From: CAZRGV01 sp964599655
GTDB lineage: Bacteria > Planctomycetota > Planctomycetia > Isosphaerales > Isosphaeraceae
Direction of reading: 5' to 3'
Assembly: GCA_964599655.1 (NCBI GenBank)
Contig: CAZRGV010000037.1
Coordinates: 1-46,060, forward strand
Length of the DNA stretch: 46,060 bases
Shown one piece after another: positions 17,133 through 23,832 of this stretch (position 1 is its first letter; every line of letters starts with the position of its first letter). Below the pieces are notes generated by a model. It worked only from the letters and a program-made list of their open reading frames with translations, was not told the DNA's origin and made no database searches. Position numbers and translations under genes: made by a program.

Positions 17133-17335
17133 TCGCACTCGGTTGCGTCATCGCATACCTGATGGCCGGGTTCGTCGTGACCGCCCTGATGGAACGGTTC
17201 GCGATGATGGACGACGACGCCCGCACGCTCTGCTTCTTGACCTGGCCCGTGTTCATGGCGTTCTCGGCCTTGATTCTCCTGATCTCGTTGCTCTCCGTCC
17301 TGTACGGGTTCATCTCCGGGAGGAGGTTCCGATGA
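17129..17335 (+). CDS. Two-span membrane protein (68 aa)
   Basis: GTG overlapping the previous stop (GTGA). Two hydrophobic helices (about 1-22 and 36-62) are separated by an acidic loop (MMDDDARTL). The C-terminus is basic (SGRRFR), which predicts both ends in the cytoplasm. Size and topology would suit a class II holin or a membrane adaptor, but there is no endolysin beside it, so the role is open. Confidence 0.65.
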   Translation: MIALGCVIAYLMAGFVVTALMERFAMMDDDARTLCFLTWPVFMAFSALILLISLLSVLYGFISGRRFR

Positions 17336-17565
17336 GGGATTCCGAGGTCCGATACACGGCCGAGTACCTGAAGAAGAACCGGGTGATCGGAGGCCGGGTC
17401 GTGGACGTCGAGGTGCTCGACGGGGACGACCCGCTGGCGTGCCTCGTGGTCGAGAGGGCGGACGGGACCGAGGTGCTCCTCTGGATCATGTGCGACCCCG
17501 AGGGCAACGGGCCTGGCTGGATCGACGTCCAGGACGTCGACGAGGACGAGGAGGACGAGGACTGA
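17332..17565 (+). CDS. Small acidic protein of unknown function (77 aa)
   Basis: ATGA overlap with the membrane protein gene. Beta-rich start (RVIGGRVVDVEVLDGDDPLA), then ADGTEVLLWIMCDPEGNGPG, ending in an almost pure Asp/Glu tail (DVDEDEEDED). The polyacidic tail recalls DNA-mimic or protein-interaction tails, but that is only a compositional similarity. TGATG-coupled to the next gene. Confidence 0.6.
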   Translation: MRDSEVRYTAEYLKKNRVIGGRVVDVEVLDGDDPLACLVVERADGTEVLLWIMCDPEGNGPGWIDVQDVDEDEEDED

Positions 17566-17804
17566 TGGATAACGTGATGGAGAAGGTCGCCAAGGGGATC
17601 GCCGACGGGTCGATCCAGATCGACGTGGACAGCGAGACCGCCGAACGGATCGCGGTGGAATGGATGCGGCTGGAGTGGGCCCGATTCCACGCAAACACGG
17701 CCGGCTGCTTCGCGGCGTTTGCCGTCACCATGTTGGTCATTGGGTTCATCGTCTACTCTTGCCTCAACGAGGAGTTCGGTCGTCGAGAAAGGGGGCGACG
17801 ATGA
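17565..17804 (+). CDS. Small membrane-anchored protein (79 aa)
   Basis: TGATG overlap with the previous stop. The N-terminal half is helical and charged (MEKVAKGIADGSIQIDVDSE, TAERIAVEWMRLEW). One transmembrane segment spans about residues 45-67 (AGCFAAFAVTMLVIGFIVYS), followed by a basic tail (GRRERGRR). It overlaps the zinc-ribbon gene by 4 nt. No family recognised. Confidence 0.6.
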   Translation: MDNVMEKVAKGIADGSIQIDVDSETAERIAVEWMRLEWARFHANTAGCFAAFAVTMLVIGFIVYSCLNEEFGRRERGRR

Positions 17805-18046
17805 ACTGGGGCGTTCCGGGCCAACTCCCGTTCGTCGAGTTGCACTTCGCCTGGTGCTGGACGTGCGAGACCTGCGGGCGGGACAACTTCGATCGGGCCC
17901 CGCAGATCGAGCCGGCGATGATCGAGCACCTCGTCGCCGAGGAGGACCGCGAGGTCTTCGACGGCGTCGAGGGCGGGTGGTGCTGGAAGCCCAAGCAGGT
18001 GAATTGCCGTCACTGCGGCCAGAATCACGTCGTCGACGAGGGGTGA
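17801..18046 (+). CDS. Small zinc-ribbon protein (81 aa)
   Basis: ATGA overlap. Two knuckles, CWTCETCG (residues about 19-26) and CRHCGQNH near the C-terminus, probably hold one zinc. Between them lies an acidic helix (MIEHLVAEEDREVFDGVEGG). This is a frequent architecture for small phage regulatory or nucleic-acid-binding proteins. It directly precedes the GGQ protein, separated by 3 nt, so it may be a ribosome- or RNA-associated partner, but that is speculation. Confidence 0.65.
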   Translation: MNWGVPGQLPFVELHFAWCWTCETCGRDNFDRAPQIEPAMIEHLVAEEDREVFDGVEGGWCWKPKQVNCRHCGQNHVVDEG

Positions 18047-18049
18047 GCG

Positions 18050-18460
18050 ATGAAGGTCGAGGTCCACCGCAATGACCTGGAGCGGGAGACGTACAAGGCG
18101 TCGGGGCCGGGCGGGCAGCATCGCAACAAGACGTCCTCGGGCGTCCGGTGGCGTCACGTCCCAACCGGGATCGTTGCCGAGTGCTGCGAGACCCGCCACC
18201 AAGGGCAGAACTCCGGGATCGCCCTGATGCGGCTCATGGACCGGCTTCGCGAGCACTACGCGAAGCCGCAAGAGCAGGCCAGGGTCGCCCGCGAGGCTGC
18301 GAAGCGTTCGGCCTCCATGGGCAACCAGGACCGAACCTATCGGATGATTGAGCCGATGGTCGTCGTCGACCACAGAACTGGCGTCGATGCCCCTGTCTCG
18401 GACGTCCTGGACGGCGGCCTAGATGGGTTCATTGCTGAATCCATCCGACGGAACCTCTGA
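18050..18460 (+). CDS. GGQ-containing release-factor-like protein (RF-1 domain)
   Basis: 136 aa. The segment YKASGPGGQHRNKTSSGVRWRH contains the universal GGQ motif that reaches the ribosomal peptidyl transferase centre and triggers peptidyl-tRNA hydrolysis. VPTGIVAECCETRHQGQN (domain 3 of RF1/RF2) follows. The C-terminus (RTYRMIEPMVVVDHRTGV ... VLDGGLDGFI) resembles the RF1/RF2 C-terminal strand and helix. The codon-recognition domain (PxT or SPF) is absent, as in ArfB/ICT1-type rescue factors, which have a basic tail instead. A phage ribosome-rescue or translation-takeover factor is the best guess. Last gene of the operon. Confidence 0.85.
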   Translation: MKVEVHRNDLERETYKASGPGGQHRNKTSSGVRWRHVPTGIVAECCETRHQGQNSGIALMRLMDRLREHYAKPQEQARVAREAAKRSASMGNQDRTYRMIEPMVVVDHRTGVDAPVSDVLDGGLDGFIAESIRRNL

Positions 18461-18498
18461 TTTCTCGTCACGGTCCGCCGTATCCATGATAGGATGCG

Positions 18499-18519
18499 TT
18501 GGATGGGAGGTCCATCCAA
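18499..18519 (+). repeat. 8-bp perfect inverted repeat in the leader of the nuclease gene
   Basis: TTGGATGG / CCATCCAA with a 5-nt spacer (GAGGT), located 22 nt before the GTG at 18542. It could be an operator or a leader hairpin controlling translation. The gene's own GGAGG lies just downstream (18531-18535). Confidence 0.5.
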
Positions 18520-18541
18520 TCATTCCGAAGGGAGGTGCTCC

Positions 18542-19024
18542 GTGTTCGCCGCGCTGATGGTGGCCGCCGTGATCCAGGTTCCCCAGGACATGCAGAACGC
18601 CAAGTTCACCAGGGCGTTCGTCAGGCAGGTCGATCGCGGCGGCGCGTTGTTCGTGACGTCGCATGGCAACGATGCCAAGGTCATGCTCAACGGCGTTGAA
18701 GTGCCGTCTGACGGCCCCGAGGGGGACATCGCGAAGAAGTACCTGGAGTTCCTGGTGCGCGGCCAGGACGTGATGCTGGTCCGCGAGGATCGGCCGGGCG
18801 GCGGCGGCAACTGGTACGTCTTCCGGGCTCTCGACGGACGGTGGGTGAACCGGGACATGATCCTGGCTGGGTATGCTCTCCCTCTTGACCGAGAGCTACC
18901 CGCTGGCTATTTGCCGATTTACCGAATGGCCCGAGATCGGGCGAAGTCGCAACGTCGCGGCTTGTGGGCCAATGACGGCTCCAATCCGGTGAACTTCCGC
19001 AGTTTCATGTTGCCCCAGGAATGA
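18542..19024 (+). CDS. Secreted thermonuclease-like (SNase fold) protein
   Basis: GTG at 18542 with GGAGG six bases upstream; 160 aa. The N-terminus (MFAALMVAAVIQVP) is a probable signal peptide. The beta-rich middle (KFTRAFVRQVDRGGALFV, GQDVMLVRED) and the end (WVNRDMILAGYALPLD ... YRMARDRAKSQRRGLWAN) follow the staphylococcal-nuclease/TNase pattern, where a GYA segment precedes an A-R-x-RGLW helix. The catalytic Arg-Asp-Glu set is not evident, so it may be a binding rather than catalytic variant. It sits apart from the preceding operon, with its own leader, and ends at a hairpin. Confidence 0.6.
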   Translation: MFAALMVAAVIQVPQDMQNAKFTRAFVRQVDRGGALFVTSHGNDAKVMLNGVEVPSDGPEGDIAKKYLEFLVRGQDVMLVREDRPGGGGNWYVFRALDGRWVNRDMILAGYALPLDRELPAGYLPIYRMARDRAKSQRRGLWANDGSNPVNFRSFMLPQE

Positions 19025-19132
19025 GAAAGGCCCCGCCGAGGTTCGGGGGCCTCGGCGGGGCCATGGGATGCTGCGGCGAGTTCGGGCCGACTCCATGGCG
19101 GGGTTGCGTGCCAAGGCGTCGCTCTCCGCAAC
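19022..19132 (-). ncRNA. Predicted ~110-nt small RNA with three stem-loops
   Basis: Read leftward from a consensus-like promoter at 19139-19166. Predicted start is near 19132. Stem 1 is GTTGCG / CGCAAC (19132-19127 with 19108-19103). Stem 2 is closed by two copies of the self-complementary CCATGG around GAGT/ACTC. Stem 3 is the 13-bp terminator at 19029-19062 followed by TTTCT. No convincing open frame is present. It could be a regulatory small RNA next to the integrase remnant and upstream of nothing on its strand. It converges on the nuclease gene and ends at its stop codon. Confidence 0.6.
19029..19062 (-). terminator. Strong 13-bp hairpin terminator
   Basis: GGCCCCGCCGAGG / CCTCGGCGGGGCC with an 8-nt loop, perfect over 13 bp. 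On the minus strand it is followed by TTTCTCATT, a short U-tract, so it should end leftward transcripts. It lies 5 nt after the stop of the nuclease gene, so it may also block rightward transcription, although no T-run follows on the plus strand. Confidence 0.75.
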
Positions 19133-19138
19133 ACCAAT

Positions 19139-19166
19139 ATTATAACCCGCAGGACCTCAGAGTCAA
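19139..19166 (-). promoter_or_regulatory. Near-consensus sigma-70 promoter for the small RNA
   Basis: On the minus strand: TTGACT (19166-19161), 16-nt spacer, TATAAT (19144-19139). Eleven of twelve hexamer positions match consensus. No gene follows on the minus strand before the terminator at 19062, so its product is a short RNA. Confidence 0.75.
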
Positions 19167-19214
19167 GTAGAACGGCCCGCCCCGGGCTTCCCCGAAACGG
19201 GCCGTTCTGAGGTC
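19153..19214. repeat. Long hairpin overlapping the small-RNA promoter
   Basis: An inner 11-bp perfect inverted repeat (AGAACGGCCCG at 19169-19179, CGGGCCGTTCT at 19198-19208) lies within a second, outer repeat (GACCTCAGA at 19153-19161, TCTGAGGTC at 19206-19214). The arms share bases 19206-19208. The outer left arm overlaps the -35 of the promoter at 19139-19166, so the two pairings may compete or help control it. Confidence 0.6.
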
Positions 19215-19271
19215 TGGCCCCGATCTTCCAATATGTTTCAATCCGCGCCGAGTCTCCCAGGCGACAACCAT

Positions 19272-19299
19272 ATTGTAGAGTCTCCTCCTCACCTGTCAA
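19272..19299 (-). promoter_or_regulatory. Second near-consensus leftward promoter, upstream of the small RNA
   Basis: Minus strand: TTGACA (19299-19294), 16-nt spacer, TACAAT (19277-19272), again eleven of twelve matches. Transcripts would start near 19265 and run through the 19153-19214 hairpin into the small-RNA unit. Spacer length is the same as in the downstream promoter. Confidence 0.7.
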
Positions 19300-19360
19300 G
19301 CGTCGTTAGAGTGGGTTGCTTGGGTTGTTTGGGCGCGAAGTGGAACCGCGCGGTTCCCTT

Positions 19361-19609
19361 TTAACCGATCTCCTCGGCGATCTTTCGGAACGCCTCCAGG
19401 TCGCGCTCGGCGTAGATGAGTGTGACGCCTGCGTCCGAGTGCCCCAGGGCGACCCTGGCGGCTTCGATGCCGTATCTGGACCGGATCTTCGTGGCGGCGA
19501 GGTGCCGGAGCGCGTTGGGCGTCCACGGCTCGATCTTGGCTCGCTTACAGGCGCGCCAGACGACCATGCCGTACTGTTTGCGGTCGCAGGGCTTGCCTCG
19601 CAGGTTCAT
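19361..19609 (-). pseudogene. Tyrosine recombinase (integrase) C-terminal remnant
   Basis: 82 aa containing only the C-terminal part of a tyrosine recombinase: TPNALRHLAATKIRSRYGIE (box II region with Arg; the first His of HxxR is Asn here), ALGHSDAGVTLIYAERD (GH box and catalytic Tyr), then a C-terminal helix. Intact integrases are 300 aa or more. The arm-binding and core N-terminal domains and the first catalytic Arg are missing, and the frame is closed by TAA about nine codons before the ATG. Probably a relic of a temperate ancestor or a decoy fragment. No matching att repeats were found by eye. Confidence 0.75.
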
Positions 19610-19793
19610 GATGCCTACGTTTTGACGTAAACGACATTAAAGCAGGCATTTGCGGCAAAACCAATGTACTTGCGAACACGAAAACTTCTGGGCAAGTTCG
19701 TGGTGATTTACTTTTTTCTAGGCGACAAGACCGTTGCAATCCTGCTATGTGATGGTATCGTGCTGGCTCGTACGGCGCCGATTCGTTCTGGGG

Positions 19794-19845
19794 TGGACAA
19801 TTAAGTCCAATTTTCCTTGCTCTGTCTCAAGAGCATAGGGAAAAT
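19794..19845 (+). repeat. Two adjacent palindromes before the 19890 gene
   Basis: TGGAC-AATTAA-GTCCA (19794-19809), then a larger hairpin ATTTTCC...GCTCT-GTCTCA-AGAGC...GGAAAAT (19810-19845). The surrounding 280 nt (19610-19889) is AT-richer than the rest and has no gene. A weak rightward promoter-like pair (TTGCAA, 16 nt, TATCGT) lies upstream. These could be operator sites. Confidence 0.5.
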
Positions 19846-19889
19846 GTCTGCACGGGCGCGTTGGTGTGCCCAAGCGAAAGGGGGCTGTG

Positions 19890-20165
19890 ATGCCTTGTTG
19901 TCATGGAGGCGTGTGTCTGAAGGTCGGACGAAGCCCATGCGATGAGTGCTCGGCTAGACCCGGCGGATTCGAGATCCCGCTGGGCAGCGAGTGTTCTCTG
20001 CGCGGCACGATCCATGAGTCCGCAACGTGGCGCGAGCCGTCGCGCGCGGATTGGACTCGGACCGAGTGTGGTCGCTATGTTCTGGCGAACCTGGAGGTCG
20101 TCCCCAGGGACGGCGCCGCGTTCAGCGTTGCCCCTGAGGACCTGCGTCGTTTGGTCGCGGGATGA
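19890..20165 (+). CDS. Small cysteine-containing protein of unknown function (91 aa)
   Basis: ATG at 19890 with AAAGGGGG upstream; a GTG at 19866 is also in frame. The N-terminus has a cysteine group (CCHGGVC, CDEC) that may bind zinc. The middle is beta-rich (FEIPLGSECSLRGTIHESAT) and the end VPRDGAAFSVAPEDLRRLVA. No family recognised. It converges on the repressor gene and overlaps its 3' end by 44 nt, so the two are antisense at their tails. Confidence 0.55.
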   Translation: MPCCHGGVCLKVGRSPCDECSARPGGFEIPLGSECSLRGTIHESATWREPSRADWTRTECGRYVLANLEVVPRDGAAFSVAPEDLRRLVAG

Positions 20166-20805
20166 AGACCGGGCCGGGCTGGACCGCAAGGCCCAGCAGG
20201 CGGTTCCTTGCCGTGAGCAGCCTGCTCGGATCGGGGTCGTCTCTGGAGACGGCCCGTCCGAGCATCAAGAACTCCCGCTCGTCGTCGGAGAGCGTCGACA
20301 TCGCGCCCTCCGCCGGCGCGGGAGGCCACACGTTCTCGCCGTTGAGAAGCCAGTCGATCGTCGTGTTCATGGCGTCGGCCAGACCCTTCACGACGTACAG
20401 TGACAGCAGGAAGTTCTCTTTGCCGTTGACGATCACGGACACTCGCTCTTTGCCGAGGCCGGCAAGGCGGGCCAGGTCGACCTGCCGCATGCGCCGCTTG
20501 GTCAGGAACGTCGTCACGACGTTCCGCACCCGCTCCCGGTAGGGATCGACGGCGTTCATCGCGATCTTCTTCGGCCTCCCCATCCTGTTCCCTTTCACAC
20601 TAGCGCCGCCGCTTCCACTTGACGGTTGCGCCGTGGTTGTTACATTGTTGTTGCCGTACTCGACCGCGCCGTCCGATCCGACGGTCGGAATCCGGGCGTG
20701 TCCGCCGTGGCTCCAGTCGATGCCAACGCCAGGCCCATGTCGTCCAGGCTCGATGGCCGCGGAGTGGTCCCTGGCGTTGTCGGCCTTGTTGCGTGTCGCT
20801 GCCAT
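20122..20805 (-). CDS. XRE-family helix-turn-helix repressor (CI/Cro-like)
   Basis: I chose the ATG at 20805, preceded by GGGGGGTGAG; an alternative ATG at 20583 with AGGGAACAGG gives a 153-aa protein lacking the Gly/Ser-rich leader. The DNA-binding part (FLTKRRMRQVDLARLAGLGKE, RVSVIVNGKENF) is a clear HTH_XRE domain: a five-helix fold with QVDLARLAG as the first HTH helix. It is followed by a short C-terminal tail, with no visible peptidase (LexA-like) domain. It probably represses the divergent replication operon starting at 21013, through the palindromes at 20831-20995. Confidence 0.8.
   Translation of the reverse strand: MAATRNKADNARDHSAAIEPGRHGPGVGIDWSHGGHARIPTVGSDGAVEYGNNNVTTTAQPSSGSGGASVKGNRMGRPKKIAMNAVDPYRERVRNVVTTFLTKRRMRQVDLARLAGLGKERVSVIVNGKENFLLSLYVVKGLADAMNTTIDWLLNGENVWPPAPAEGAMSTLSDDEREFLMLGRAVSRDDPDPSRLLTARNRLLGLAVQPGPVFIPRPNDAGPQGQR
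20619..20646 (+). promoter_or_regulatory. Candidate rightward promoter inside the repressor 5' region
   Basis: TTGACG, 16-nt spacer, TACATT on the plus strand. If the repressor starts at 20805 this lies inside its coding sequence, antisense to it. It would give a leader of about 370 nt before the annealing-protein gene. The 16-nt spacer equals that of the two leftward promoters near 19.2 kb. Confidence 0.4.
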
Positions 20806-20830
20806 TGTCTCACCCCCCATTCCTTACGTA

Positions 20831-20881
20831 CAACGAGAAATTCGACTCCGCATTCAGTTATCGGACGTTCGATTCTCGTTG
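20831..20881. promoter_or_regulatory. Operator-like inverted repeat between repressor and replication operon
   Basis: CAACGAGAA (20831-20839) and TTCTCGTTG (20873-20881) are perfect 9-bp inverted arms, each flanked by a TCGA-like extension. They lie in an AT-rich 207-nt intergenic stretch (20806-21012) between the repressor start and the divergent operon. Typical placement for a repressor operator pair; binding is inferred. Confidence 0.5.
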
Positions 20882-20962
20882 CTCGAAAATCCCAGAATCT
20901 TTTCCTGCTCGTTCCCTGATCGTGTGCCCAGCACAAGACGGGCCGCGGCACTCCACCCTGCG

Positions 20963-20995
20963 GTTGCCGTGCCAGCACTGGCATTTATCGGCAAC
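20963..20995 (+). repeat. Nested palindrome just upstream of the annealing-protein gene
   Basis: Outer arms GTTGCCG / CGGCAAC (7 bp) enclose inner arms TGCCAG / CTGGCA (6 bp, 2-nt loop). It ends 17 nt before the ATG at 21013. Could be an operator half of the repressor or a translational control hairpin near the ribosome binding site (GGAAAGG). Confidence 0.55.
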
Positions 20996-21012
20996 ATGAT
21001 GGAAAGGTCAAG

Positions 21013-22122
21013 ATGAGTTCCACGAAGTTTCCCCAGATCTTCCAGTCGCTCGCCGAGCCATTCGAGCAGCACGAGGTCAAGGAGAAGCCTCTGTTCCGGA
21101 AGGGGCAGTCGACAGGGCGGGTGGCAAAGTACGCCAGCCAAAGGGCTTACGAGAACAGGCTGGACGCTGTCGTGGGCCCCGAGTCGTGGTCGGACTCGTA
21201 CACGGTCCATCCGTGGGGTGTTCAGTGCGACCTGACGATCACCCTTCCCGATGGTTCGAGAGTGACCAAGTCTGGTTGTTCAGAGCCCACCCAGGTCGAG
21301 CCATGGAAGGGGGCGTACTCCGGCGCCTTCAAGATTGCCGCCAGGAAGTTCGGGATCGGACGGTATCTCTACGACGAAGGTGTCGTGGACTACGAGACGG
21401 GTGAACTTGAGCGGCCAGAGATCACCTCGACGCCTCCTGTGCCCGGCCAGTACCAGCCGACGAGCTATCCGCAGCAGCCGGCTGCTCCTCCGCAACTCAG
21501 CACGCCTCCGGCAGGATATGGGCAGACGGCCCAGCCCGCGCGGGGTGGTGGAGGCGGCCGGAATCATCCGACATACGGATGGTGCCCGAAGAACGGCGGA
21601 GGTCTGTTCGCCTGGTCGAAGAAGATGGAGGAACAGACCGGGTTCAAGATCATCCAGTACATCGACAACTGGGCCGTTGCCAAGGGGTTCCCTCGATCGT
21701 ACAAGGAGTGGTCTGACGACCAGATCTTTGCGGGCTGGTCGGAGGCGTGCCGCAAACTCGACGAGGCGTCCGGCAACGCTCCTGTCCAGCATGACGACCC
21801 GATGGCCCCGGTGGCGCACGGGTACGTGCCTGTTCCACCTCAGCCGCCGTACGCTGTCCCGGCCCCGACGTCTCCGGAGACGTCCCGGATCAACGAGCAG
21901 ATCATCGTCCAGCAGCGGTCGAACATTGTTGGGCTGGTCCAGCAGATCCTCGTGAAGCGTGGAATGCCGGCCGGCGACGCGAATGGATTCTGGGTGGTGA
22001 TGAACGAGGTCGCCCATGCGACCCCGGCGATGGCGATCCGTGACCTGAACGAGGAGTCCGACCCGAACAAGTTGGCCCACTACATCGACGCGCTGCGGGA
22101 GAAGTTCAACTCGGCATTCTGA
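21013..22122 (+). CDS. Rad52/Rad22-like single-strand annealing protein
   Basis: 369 aa; ATG with GGAAAGG upstream. The N-terminal domain (about 25-135) shows the Rad52-type core (VAKYASQRAYENRLDAVVG, WGVQCDLTITLPDGSRVTKS, AYSGAFKIAARKFGIGRYLY), typical of phage Sak/Rad52 annealing proteins. A Pro/Gln/Gly-rich linker and C-terminal helices follow. It should anneal ssDNA at recombining ends, working with the RusA-like resolvase and possibly with the helicase and exonuclease functions outside this window. It is the first gene of the replication operon, opposite the repressor. Confidence 0.85.
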   Translation: MSSTKFPQIFQSLAEPFEQHEVKEKPLFRKGQSTGRVAKYASQRAYENRLDAVVGPESWSDSYTVHPWGVQCDLTITLPDGSRVTKSGCSEPTQVEPWKGAYSGAFKIAARKFGIGRYLYDEGVVDYETGELERPEITSTPPVPGQYQPTSYPQQPAAPPQLSTPPAGYGQTAQPARGGGGGRNHPTYGWCPKNGGGLFAWSKKMEEQTGFKIIQYIDNWAVAKGFPRSYKEWSDDQIFAGWSEACRKLDEASGNAPVQHDDPMAPVAHGYVPVPPQPPYAVPAPTSPETSRINEQIIVQQRSNIVGLVQQILVKRGMPAGDANGFWVVMNEVAHATPAMAIRDLNEESDPNKLAHYIDALREKFNSAF

Positions 22123-22138
22123 TTCCGGAGGGCGTGCC

Positions 22139-23125
22139 GTGTCGGGGCGGGACGACCAACTGGCTGCGATGGATGCTGGCAGGACGCTTAGGGGGCTCGG
22201 GTTCAACCCCATGCCGTCCTGCCCTCTGCACGGGCACCCTTGCTACTCCTACTCCAAGCAGAGAGACGAGGGAATGTCGGCCGACGAGTACGAGGCTCGG
22301 GTTCGTGGCGAAGGCGTGCTCTGCCGCTCGCCGCAGACCTGTGTCCAGGTCGCCACGGGCGCACTCTGGGGTGTCGCCGTCGTCGACGTGGATGGGCCGG
22401 TCGGTCGGTCGGTTTGGAACTACTGGTCAAGGGCGAACCGGACTCCGGAGACGTGGGCCGTCGACACGCCGAGGGGTGGCCGCCAGTTCTGGTTTCGTGT
22501 CGCCGATGGAGAGTGCGTTCCCTGGGCGTTCATCTGGGAGTCGGAGATCCGCAGGGCGAAGTTGTCCGACCACAACGGAATCGAGGTCCTCGGAGACGGC
22601 CGCCTTGCCAAGGTTCCTCCGTCGTTCAAGGTCGTGGACGGAGAGCGCCGGTCTTATCGGTGGGTTCGAGGACCTTTATGTGGCGATGCGATTGCGGACT
22701 TCCAGCCTTGGATCAGGGCGGCGCTGGACGGGGTTGTGGAAGCGCGGAAGAAGGCGCCGTCGCCATTCGTTCGGCCCGATGGCCCGAAGTTGGTTGCCCG
22801 CTGTGGGCACTACGACCGGGACGCTGTGGCCGAGGCATTGACGTCACATGACCGGATCGCGATCGCGCGGGAGTGGGGCCTGAGGCTGCGCGGCGAGCGA
22901 GAGAACGCGGCCGGATGGGTGACCTGCCACGCCGTTGGGCGTGAGGACCGCAATCCTTCGGCGCGGTTCCATCCTGGTGCTGGCGTCTACTGGGACGCGT
23001 GGATCGGGCCGATCTCGTTCTTCGACCTCGCTGTGGCAACCGGGAGCTACGCGACCTGGCAGGACGCCTGCAATGCGCTGGGTTCGAGATATCAGGTGGC
23101 CAACAAGCGACAGAGGGCGTCGTGA
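22139..23125 (+). CDS. Bifunctional primase/polymerase-type (AEP) protein
   Basis: GTG start with GGAGG upstream; 328 aa. The N-terminal region (CPLHGHPC, then VVDVDGPVGRSVWNYW, TPRGGRQFWFRV, NGIEVLGDGRLAKVPPS) has the D-x-D and downstream histidine-like pattern of the prim-pol family of archaeo-eukaryotic primases. The C-terminus (WVTCHAVGREDRNPSARFHP, DAWIGPISFFDLAV) resembles the zinc-binding strand region of CHC2-type primases, but most cysteines are absent. Probable role: priming of phage DNA synthesis. Coupled to the methyltransferase gene by GTGA. Confidence 0.75.
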   Translation: MSGRDDQLAAMDAGRTLRGLGFNPMPSCPLHGHPCYSYSKQRDEGMSADEYEARVRGEGVLCRSPQTCVQVATGALWGVAVVDVDGPVGRSVWNYWSRANRTPETWAVDTPRGGRQFWFRVADGECVPWAFIWESEIRRAKLSDHNGIEVLGDGRLAKVPPSFKVVDGERRSYRWVRGPLCGDAIADFQPWIRAALDGVVEARKKAPSPFVRPDGPKLVARCGHYDRDAVAEALTSHDRIAIAREWGLRLRGERENAAGWVTCHAVGREDRNPSARFHPGAGVYWDAWIGPISFFDLAVATGSYATWQDACNALGSRYQVANKRQRAS

Positions 23126-23832
23126 GCCTGGCGGAACTCCATCTCGGCGACTGCAAGGACGTGATCCGCGAGATCGACCTGGCGTCGATCGACGCGGTCG
23201 TCACCGACCCGCCGTACGGGATCTCGTTCGTGAAGGGGCCGAGCGGGTCGGCGGTCCGTGGCCGCAGGTCGCTCCGCCGGAACGCGAACCCGATCGTCGG
23301 CGGGGACGAGCCGTTCGGCCCGCTCCCGTGGCTCCGCTGGCCGTGCGTCTTCTTCGGGGCGGACCACTTCGCTTCGAGGCTGCCCGAGACGGGGTCGTAT
23401 CACGCGTGGGACAAGAAGGCGCACAGCACGCTGGAAGACAGTTTCTCGGACGTCGAGTTCATCTGGTGCAGCCGCCCCGGGAAGTCCCGGATCATCTCGC
23501 ACCTATGGAAGGGCGTACTCCAGGCGAGCGAGAAGGGGCGTCCGAAGTACCACGTCAACCAGAAGCCGGTCGCCGTCATGCGGTGGGCGATCGGGCTGCT
23601 CGGGCTGCCGCCCGGGGCGACCGTCCTCGACCCCTACATGGGGAGCGGGTCGACCGGGGTCGCCTGCATGGCGATGGGCCTGAACTTCATCGGGATCGAG
23701 GTTGACGGCGTGGCGTTCCACGTCGCCGAGGAGCGGGTCGGACTCGCCCGTGGCCTGGGCCCGATGCCATCCGGGAACGGAGAACCGACGACCTTGAACA
23801 TGCTCCCCTTGATCGGCCTGGAGACGCCCTGA
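23122..23832 (+). CDS. DNA methyltransferase (DPPY type)
   Basis: GTGA overlap; 236 aa. Motif IV DPPY (residues 29-32) precedes a target-recognition-like middle region. Motif I follows near the C-terminus (DPYMGSGSTG with IGIE), giving the beta-class order of N4-cytosine/N6-adenine methylases. No restriction partner is nearby, so it is an orphan, probably protecting phage DNA from host restriction or marking it. A second, more distant relative is at 25064. Target sequence cannot be predicted. Confidence 0.9.
   Translation: MSLAELHLGDCKDVIREIDLASIDAVVTDPPYGISFVKGPSGSAVRGRRSLRRNANPIVGGDEPFGPLPWLRWPCVFFGADHFASRLPETGSYHAWDKKAHSTLEDSFSDVEFIWCSRPGKSRIISHLWKGVLQASEKGRPKYHVNQKPVAVMRWAIGLLGLPPGATVLDPYMGSGSTGVACMAMGLNFIGIEVDGVAFHVAEERVGLARGLGPMPSGNGEPTTLNMLPLIGLETP

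Noticed and set aside
18896..19299. Minus-strand ORFs over the nuclease 3' end and small RNA
   Set aside because: No ribosome binding site, and they cross the terminator and promoters; the region is better explained by a small RNA.
19361..19609. Intact integrase
   Set aside because: Only the last ~80 residues with the Tyr and GH box are present, and the first catalytic Arg and N-terminal domains are missing.
20633..21016. Plus-strand ORFs between the repressor and the annealing protein
   Set aside because: They lie antisense to the repressor N-terminus and across the operator region, with no start signals or recognisable product.
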